Assembly: GCA_002286855.1 (NCBI GenBank)
Contig: NRSV01000041.1
Location: 186,001 to 250,000 of the forward strand
Reading direction: 5' to 3'
From: Bipolaris cookei
Lineage: Eukaryota; Ascomycota; Dothideomycetes; Pleosporales; Pleosporaceae
DNA length: 64,000 bases
Part shown: positions 56,517 to 64,000 of the stretch, piece by piece
Numbering within the stretch: the first letter of the stretch is position 1
Layout: the number at the start of each line of letters is the position of its first letter
Translations under genes and position numbers: made by a program
Notes under the pieces: generated by a model
Database searches by the model: none
Told to the model about the DNA's origin: nothing
What the model saw: the letters and a program-made list of their open reading frames with translations, nothing else

Positions 56517-59500
56517 TCAACCGCCACCCATCTGCCTCGCCCGATCCATAACCCCCGCCTTGATCCGTTCCACAACCTCTCTCCCAAGCCACCTCAACTT
56601 GCCATCCCTCCTACAAGCCGCAAGCGCCCACTCAAACACACCCCTCAGCACCCTCAACTCCTCCACCTTCTCGCTCCCCGCAAGCCGCGCAAGCACAAGT
56701 CGCGACTCCACGACCGTAGCCCCAGGATCCAACCAAGACTTTGAATGCTGATCCAGCGGCAGTATAAGGCCAGCATCGGAGGCGCTTACAAAATTCGAAA
56801 GTGCAGGGAGTGTAAAGAGCCAGTGGAAGAGAAGTTGCGATATCCGCGAAGACTGTGCGTCGTTGAGAGCTACAAGCGTGGAACTGAACGCTGTAGCATA
56901 CGTATCGTGTGCGGAGCGCCTCCGCACATGGAGCGTTTGATTGCGTTCAAAAGCCGCCAGATGCGTTGCATTGTTCAAGAAATCGAGAGTTGTGGGCCAG
57001 TAACTCTGATCTGCCGTTTCTAACTTGCTGATCAGGGGCAGCTCGGGCAAGAGACAAGGGGCAACAAGGTTCTTCGTTTTGGAGCCGTCAGGGAGACGAG
57101 ATTTGAAGTGGATGGTAATGGGCATTGAGATCGCGCGGCTAGTGTCTACGTCGCGGACGACGAGGCAGCGCGGTTCGGCAGCTAGGACCCAGAAGTGGCG
57201 GAAGGCTTGGAGGTGGGCTTTTGAGTCTTGTACGTCTGAGGGGAAGATGGGGTAGAAGGCGCAGATGAGACTGGCGATGGCTTTGTTGCTGCGGCTGAAG
57301 GTTTGTGTGCCACCGGCGATGAACAGGGTGCCGAAGGCCATGTGGGCTGCGAGGTGGGAGCCGTAGGGGATATCTGGTCCGATTCGGCCATGTAGACCGC
57401 GAAGACGACGGAAGACGTCGAGGTCACCTGTGCCGGCCATGACGGTTGCGGCTGCTAGGGCGATGAGATCCTGGCAGTTCCGGACTGTGTTCTTTGATAG
57501 TTTGGAATCGTACCGCACAGCTGGCAGCTTGTTGATTCGAATAAACTGATCCAGATACTTGATTAGGAAATCGCGTACTTGCGTATCTCCAGTACCAGCG
57601 TGTTTGAGACTGACACTCCACAACAGACCGGCAAGAATGTTGTAAAACGGCATCTGTTCGCTCCGTAGGCGTGTGATTCCCTTAAGATCAAAGGCCTCGC
57701 GGTACTCAAAAGGAAGGTTTCTGATGATCCATGAATCCGATGTTTCGATGTTATCCCACATGATGATGTGTTTGGCTAATGTGCGGAGCAAGAAAATATC
57801 GGGACGAACATAATCGAATTGTGGAAGTGTGTCTGGGATGTCGATCTTGCGGGCTACGCTTTGGTCGTGGGTTTTCATGAAAATCAGGGCCACTGCGATG
57901 ACTGCTCCGGCGGTCGCTTGGTCGAGGATATGTACAACATTTACTGGTTTGGGTGAGACAGCGACAGTCATGAGGCGCTCAACAATGCGCATATCGTGAA
58001 GACCTCGGAGATCCTTTCCCTTGCCCAGATTGATGAAGCCGAGCGCAAAACCGGCAGACAGCCTATAGGCTTCATCACGCAGAGAGTCTGGTGGTTCGGA
58101 GGGATCTGGTACCTCCACGTGCTCAATCTCCGAAAGCATAACTTCGCTCATGCGACGGTGCTGAGTATTGTAATAGAGCAAGCCAATACCCATCAGACCT
58201 GTAGTCTGCGTATACGGGGACAGGTTCAGTTCTGCTGCTCCCGCTGGCAACATTCTAGTGACATGTACAGACAGCAGTCGTGTGACGAGTGTGTCCATTG
58301 TGCCCATGAACGAAGCAGCCAATCCTAGTAGTAGTCCAACCGATGTCATGGTGTGTTTGGGGGTAAGGTACTTGAACGACAACCATTTGGCAATTGTCCT
58401 CAAATGTCCATTCAAGCCTAGCCCTAGCAAGAGCCCAGCATGTTTGTTAGTCAATTCAGCAGGCTTGTTGTACATGATCCACGAAGTATCAATTCCTTGG
58501 GCATCTCGCGAGATGCTGAGTCCAGCTGCAGCACCTGCGTTGAAGAAAGCCCAAAAGTACTTCTCTTCGGAGTAATTTTGCCGTTCAGCTGTTACAACGT
58601 TACCCATGGGCTTCATGAGACAGGAGGTGGAGAAGCCATAGAGAGGGTACTTCTCTGTTAGTAGAGGCTTCTTGCTACTAAACTTGATCATAGAGCTGCC
58701 CACAGGCAGGGAGAAGGTGCGAATCATGACCCATTGCATGAGCGCCTTTTGCCCCTCGAGCATTGCAGCGTCGTCTTGCCTGTTATCGGCTTTGTACTCG
58801 GCAACAGTCTGCCGTAACGGCTCCAGTAGCGTATAAGCTTCCATGAACCGTCTGTCTTCGCGGAAAATCAGTCGTGTAATGTAGTGGCGATCAACTTCGG
58901 CTGTCGACTGTATGGGCTCCATACGATCAACGGCCTGGCATATGGTATGGACATCGCGCGTGACGCCAGCTGCATGAAGAGCACCACCAGACGTATTCAG
59001 ATGGCTGTCATTAAAGAAACCTCTAGTTGAGTTATAACAGAGATCAAGGTCTTCGCGCTGTACAAGCTTCAAAAGTGAGCTTGACCATGTTGTAGGTGGG
59101 TTCGCCTGGCATCTTGTGATTGCTTCCATGAGCGGTGCTTTGGCAGCTTCTGGCAATGTAGCCAGCATATCAGAGTTGATTCCACACCTCTGTATCAGCT
59201 CAACTACTCGTCTAGGACTTGAAGCAGGGTCGATATCGCGGAAGAACTTATGCAGTGCCACTGTTCGGGGTGTGACACCTGCTATGATCTCATCGATATT
59301 GATGGATGAGTGTGGCGAGGCTTTAGACTTTCGAATAAGCGTCGCCAATGTGGGAAACGGAGCGTAGTGCTGAGATCCTGTGACAGTTGTGAGCCATCCC
59401 AAGATAGACGGCGGTGCATCCCACGGCTGGCCGTGTAGGCGAACTTTGCTGGAAAGCATGGACTCTTCGTAAGTCCAGTCATAGCTTGAGCCTCCGTCGA

Positions 59501-62500
59501 GGTCAAAAAAGCTTCCTTGTCTCCAGTCCCAAGCATCCCAGCGCAACCAATAGCTAATCTGTGCTAGTATAGGTGCAAGGTTGCCAGGCTGAACACCAGT
59601 AAAGTCTTGATACAACGTGTCCAGTTTGCGCTCTTCTCTGAAGAGATGTAGAGAAACGACAATCTCAGAAAGGGATGAAATGCGGAGATCTTGCTTCTCG
59701 GAAGGGGACATCCGTCTCCAGTGGTCGCTGGTCGCTTTGCCGATTGGTGACTGAAGATATCGCCGTGCAATCTCAAGACAAGTGGGGATTATGTCATCCT
59801 TGACCTTGACCTGCTGTGCGATTGAGGGTAACTGCTCTTGCGAAGAGTGGGTTTTTGATGATGGGCTCATAGTGGTAGTTGACATGGGACTCAAACGCAA
59901 AGCCCAAGTCCAAGGAGATGATTCCCAACTCCTCGCATGGGCTCTTGAAGTCTGACGACTGCACATGAGACGCCACGCCGAGTCTGCATCATCTATCAGC
60001 TTGTCCGGTTTGGCTTGGCTTGAAGGACGACCCAAACTTCTACGTTGGGTAGACTTTGAACGAGTCTTGATTTTATTCTTTTTCTCCTCGATGAAGGGAA
60101 CAACAAGAGTGAACAAAGTTGCTACAAAGGCTGACCAGTCTGCTGTTGTCTTTTCGGTCCCCTCTTCCGATAGTGACTTGCGAATATGGCACCATATCTC
60201 CAGGATGAAGTCACCAGTGTAATTGGGGAGGACTGTTAACAACACTCTGAAAAGCTCTGACACATGTCCATCCGAAGGCGACAGGCGCAGAGACATCCGG
60301 TGCCTGAAGTATTGGCTGTCGAAAACATCAAGCCTCCCGCTTGCACCAGCAGATAACAGTCGTTGTAAAGGTTGGCTGGCGGTTATGGTTCGCTTGGACC
60401 CTGCAGCTGCTCTGTTCTGCCCAAGATGTAATATGGCGTAGGGATCATGCAACTTCAAAGGTCCTAGGCTGAACTTCATTGGTAGATGCGTACCCCATCC
60501 CGCAGTCAACGATAAGCAAGTTTCCTGGGGATCATTTGAAGTGAGCTGGACAACACGCTCAACATGCCCGTCACGTAGCTTGATTAGGTCCAATGTACCC
60601 TCAAGTTCCCGGCTACTAACGAACCTGGGAACGCAGGCGTACCGGGGAGCAGCGCTGTTGGAGCCCGATTGCGTTGCTGATGCCGAAGGGGATAGCCGCT
60701 TCCGCGTTACTGCCAGCTCGCACTCAAGGGGATGCTGTAACGATGGGTGTGATATGTACATGTACAGCTTCCGTTCATGTAGTGTTGCTGAGTTAAAGGG
60801 CGCATTAAGTGTAAGCACCTCGGGCTGTATTTCGCTCTGTGTGCATGTCAGTGATGTATTTTTCTAAATTATTTATATAGTAACATACTTGAGGAGCTGA
60901 TGGATTTCCAAGGGCGAACAATCCACTCTTGAGATATTGAGTGACTGGGATTTCGGCAATTGCACTAACGACCAATTCCTTGTGAAGCCCATCACCAGGT
61001 CGGGGGCCCCCCTTGGCATCGGGCGGCGCAAAAAGATCGTCAAGCTCGTCGTAGTCCTCAATAGTATCAAAAGTATCCTCATCCATAGCATCGTCCAAAG
61101 CGTCATCAATTGAGACAGCACCTAGGCTCATCCGCGATGTAACGCTCCCAGGAGTAGAGGCTCGGTTGCGTGACTGTGAGAGGCCACCAAAGCTTGTGCG
61201 ATCGTGGCCTAGCGAATGTCGACTTCGTTGACTTGCATTGAAACTTGCGGAGAAGCTACCACCCAGGCTATTTCGGGATGTTGCCTTGTCCTGAAAAGCG
61301 CTTCTATCGAAGCTAGTCGAAATCTCGGCGCGGGACAATAACGAGCTCACTCGTCTTGGCTCCTTGGGTTGGCGCGCAATGTCAGAATCGGGGTTGAGCT
61401 GTGAAGCAAGAGCATCATCTACAGCCTGATCAGACAGACGTTCTTTGGCTGTGATCTTGAAAGAGGGTGGTTGAGCCTTGCTTCGTGGGGCTCCCCCAAA
61501 GCTTTCTCTCAACCTGTCAGCGCCACGAAGTGAGGGAGTTGTTGCTCCTGTGCCCGGTACAGTGGTACCGTGAGAGCTACGTCTTCGCGACTTGGTGATT
61601 GGCAGAGGAATGTGTTGTTTGCGAGAAGTGGATATAGATTTTGGCTCAAGGTAGGCCGCAGACCAAATGGTCAATACATTCGTTTCATGGTTTGCAGTTA
61701 CTACTAGCAAAAGGGGCTTGTCATTCCCGCTGCGATCAAAGAGAAGCTCATTCTGTGGCGATACGTATATGATGTCCTCAGCGTTATCAATGGCCTCCAG
61801 TCTTCGATTGCCAGAACCGTTGGTGGTCAACAGGCTGTTACGGAGACCTCCCGACACGACAGTTACCACCAATCCCAGCTCTGACAACGGATCTGTAAAC
61901 GAATACAACCTGGGTATCGCCTCTGGGTTTACAGGCGCAGAAGGGTTGATCAAGTCGTCAAGGTACATGGTCGCGCCTGAGAGGCGAGACGCGCCACGGC
62001 GTGATGTTCCAATAGAAGAGACATTGCGGTGATGTGGCTGTGATAGGGTCTGGGTGAAAGAGAGGTGCTGGGAGAGAAAAGACTGGTTGGTTGTGAGGAA
62101 GGAATTTACTGGGACTGCAGGGAGTGGTGGACTGGGGGGTGGGGGATGTAATGGCGCCAGCTTTCTCTGCACCAGGACGCCGCGGGCAGCAGGAAAGGCC
62201 TTGTCTACCTCAAAGGGGAGGTTGACGACATGGGTAGTGCCAGACAGGAAGAAGACGTGGGCCTGGGACCTGAGGAAAACGACAAGGGCGCGGGAGCGGA
62301 GCTCGACTGTGGCGGGTGCATTGTTGACTGGAGCTGTTGGATCCGTAGCCGGCTGGGTGCCCTGGGTGAGGAAGCTTTGGGAATGATGGTTGGCATTCTG
62401 AGCCGGTGTGCTCTGTGTCCTGTCTGCAAGTCTATGAGCGGGCTCATCGACGACAAACCAAGTGAGAAGGGCGTGCTTCAATGGCTCTTTTTCGACTTCA

Positions 62501-62703
62501 AAGTTGAACGCCTTGCGCACAAGGCCGCCGTGTGACCAGACGACATGGTGCTTGGTGGTGACGAGCTCGTCGCGCGGGCCGTCGTCGGTGTATATGTGCC
62601 AGGCATAGTCGACGTGGGTGCTGTCTTCGGTCAAGATGCCCTCTTGTACCAGATACGACCAGGCGGATGGCTTGTGGACGCCGATGGAGCAGAGAGAGGC
62701 CAT
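56517..62703 (-). CDS. APC1: Anaphase-promoting complex subunit 1
   Basis: Two exons (62703-60889, 60836-56517; 52-nt intron, GTATGT donor, ACACAG acceptor) encode 2044 residues, a normal size for fungal Apc1/BimE/Cut4. It is the largest scaffold of the nuclear APC/C ubiquitin ligase and carries the platform that docks Apc4/Apc5 and the coactivators. The N-terminal beta-propeller starts MASLCSIGVHKPSAWSYL with the WSHGGLVRKAFNF strand and long Ser/Arg-rich loops (likely phosphorylated: SRRSSHGT, RRVSSLLSRAE, RHSLGHDRTSFGG). The second exon holds the middle domain and the proteasome/cyclosome (PC) repeats, for example GLLLGLGLNGHLRTIAKWL, SVGLLLGLAASFMGTMDTLV, YTQTTGLMGIGLLYYNTQHR and AGFALGFINLGKGKDLRGLH. 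The C-terminus is basic and helical. Confidence 0.95.
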
Positions 62704-62913
62704 GGCGACGCTCGTCTGGCCATATGGGCAACACCTGGGCCTGGTGCGGGGGCGGGGTGGTTAGTTGCCGGGGCCTGGTGGTGGTGGTATGTCTCTTTGT
62801 TGGTGACGCGCTATGGCCGTGCCTCCAGCGCGTCTTGCCCGAAATGTTCAACCTCCGCATCACCTCCGACCTTCCTTCACTCGTTCCCTCCCATACACAC
62901 CGTCCCTGTCGCC
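62704..62913. promoter_or_regulatory. Short bidirectional promoter APC1/NUP37
   Basis: 210 bp separate two divergent start codons. The APC1 side is G/T-rich on the plus strand, and the NUP37 side is C/T-rich. No specific site is claimed. Confidence 0.45.
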
Positions 62914-64000
62914 ATGGAGCCCATCGTCGCCACAAAGGGCAAGCTGACCCAGCTGAGGTGATTTTATATTGCCTTCCATTTTTTGGTACTGCCACTGACC
63001 ATGCCGCTGTCTAGGTATGAGCTTCAGCATCGCGTCCTCACCTCGGCCGTCTACCCTGTGAGAGCTCCCAATGGGTCCGCCATTGTTCTCTATGGCCACG
63101 AGACTGGCGTCGGCATTCTCTGGAGAGGCGGCAAGTGGCTCAAACAGTCGACGCCTCAACCTCAACAGCCAGCCAAGCCGCCCAAGGTCAACGGCACCAG
63201 CGGCGATGCCATCATGATCATCGACTCGGACGACGACGCGCCTGCAAAAGCCACCCCTCAACCCCCACCCAAGGCTGAGTTCGAGGTGGACGACGAGGAG
63301 CTTGACCCAGACCAGCCTTACCCGTCAATCGTCCAGCACGTCTCGTTGTCCCTCAGCACCCAAGTCCGTCACATCGCCGTGCCCCAGATACCTCATGCGT
63401 CTGCTCTGCGCCCAGGAGACACCACACCGCCCATATTCAGCAAGAGCATTATTTTCACGGTCGCATGCGCAGACTCTACCGTGCGCCTAATCACGCTGCC
63501 ATTGAGCCCCCCTCCGAATGCGGCCAAGGCTAGTCCATTCAGTTTAACGTCGCAGTTTGGCGAGGAGATTATCAAGATTCAAGGCCACCAGAGCATCCCT
63601 AGGGGTGTCACCATGACTTGGACTTCCAGGGATGCGCCTAGTGTATTAGAAGATGCAGAAGGCGACATGGACATCGATGGTGAGGGAGAAACCGGTACGA
63701 CACCCAGTGGCCGACGTCGCAAGCAACAGTCGCGCCCGCGCTCCCAACCGCGTGGTGAGGAAGGCTTCGACCTACTCGTGGCATCGCATTCTGCAGAGCT
63801 AGGAGGCCTGCTGAGGATCTTCCGCTTTGAGCTGTCTGAGACGGCGCTCAAAGTCGCACACCCTGTCGTACCATGCAAGACGCTCACCCTGCGCAAACCC
63901 GCATCCCGAGTCGCTTTCAATACCGCCCAATATCCGAAGCGTCGACATTCCCAATTGCTCATTACCGATTCCACGGGCACTGCACGGATATACGACCCAT
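62914..64000 (+). CDS. NUP37: Nup37-like WD40 nucleoporin, 5' part
   Basis: Two exons are seen (62914-62957 and 63015 onward; GTGATT donor, TCTAG acceptor). The second stays open to the window edge, so the gene is truncated here at about 340 residues. It starts MEPIVATKGKLTQLRYELQH and continues GSAIVLYGHETGVGILWRGG, a blade-like segment resembling the fungal Nup37 start. Further WD-type pieces include SIIFTVACADSTVRLITLPL, and near the end FDLLVASHSAELGGLLRIFR and LLITDSTGTARIYDP. A Pro/Asp-rich insert contains an IIDSDDD acidic hydrophobic patch that could bind SUMO. Nup37 belongs to the Y-shaped Nup107-160 scaffold. Another WD40 protein is possible; the assignment rests on pattern. Confidence 0.55.

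Noticed and set aside
1..64000. tRNA, rRNA, CRISPR arrays, intact transposons
   Set aside because: Scanning by eye for tRNA B-box-like sequence, arrayed direct repeats, terminal repeats and reverse transcriptase or DDE motifs found none that held up. A tRNAscan-SE or repeat search would be decisive.

Overview
The window looks like nuclear DNA of a filamentous ascomycete, most likely a Dothideomycete of the Pleosporales type. Genes are separated by a few hundred bases. Nearly all introns are 45-70 nt with GTRNGT donors, CTAAC/CTGAC-like branch sites and YAG acceptors. The gene set is fungal: LaeA-like methyltransferase, MICOS Mic26/27, Gpi1, Ubp2, bisphosphoglycerate-independent phosphoglycerate mutase and Mediator subunits. 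The order-level placement is an impression from sequence style, not a computed result. No tRNA, rRNA, CRISPR array or intact transposon was recognised.

Layout. 1-4.9 kb is a gene-poor, AT-leaning flank with a broken short-chain dehydrogenase (CAA to TAA type stop plus an internal deletion) and one doubtful ORF. 5-8 kb holds an RPAP1/Rba50-like factor, a truncated HTH fragment and glyoxalase I. 8.7-13.8 kb is a six-exon Ubp2-type ubiquitin protease, head-to-head with a complex I Tim17-family subunit (NDUFA11 type). 14.4-15.6 kb is tubulin cofactor C. 15.9-17.6 kb is a Ser/Thr-rich, probably GPI-anchored wall protein. 18.7-19.9 kb is an unrecognised three-exon gene, followed by homocysteine S-methyltransferase. 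21.8-26.5 kb is a compact RNA polymerase II block: Mediator 11-like, TAF5 and Mediator 9. 26.9-30.6 kb has phosphoglycerate mutase and a CaM kinase. 31-36 kb has a pyroglutamyl-peptidase-like protein, an FAD monooxygenase and a prolyl-aminopeptidase-like hydrolase. 36.3-44.7 kb has a Kel3-type Kelch protein, a Dhr2-type helicase, mitochondrial intermediate peptidase Oct1 and a MICOS subunit. 44.9-47.4 kb has a decayed BTB gene with a RING-like insertion and a long non-coding stretch. 47.4-53.4 kb has a nine-exon LaeA-like methyltransferase, Gpi1 and a tiny membrane-protein gene. 54.2-64 kb has an FG nucleoporin (Nup42 type), APC1 and the start of a Nup37-like gene.

Organisation. Head-to-head pairs dominate: UBP2/NDUFA11, MED11/TAF5, MED9/PGM, aminopeptidase/KEL3, OCT1/MIC27 and APC1/NUP37, with gaps of about 190-460 bp. 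Several pairs join functionally related products. Pol II initiation factors cluster at 22-26 kb, mitochondrial proteins at 43.8 kb, and nuclear-pore genes flank APC1.

The most unusual items are: the BTB protein with a nested RING-like finger, which has lost one RING cysteine and carries a TGA exactly where a RING-family tryptophan is expected; the SDR relic with a stop compatible with repeat-induced point mutation (RIP); a 10-nt first coding exon in UBP2; several in-frame, stop-free introns; and a 92-aa two-helix membrane-protein model ending 20 nt upstream of GPI1. Exon boundaries were deduced by hand from splice consensus and reading-frame continuity and have not been tested against transcripts.
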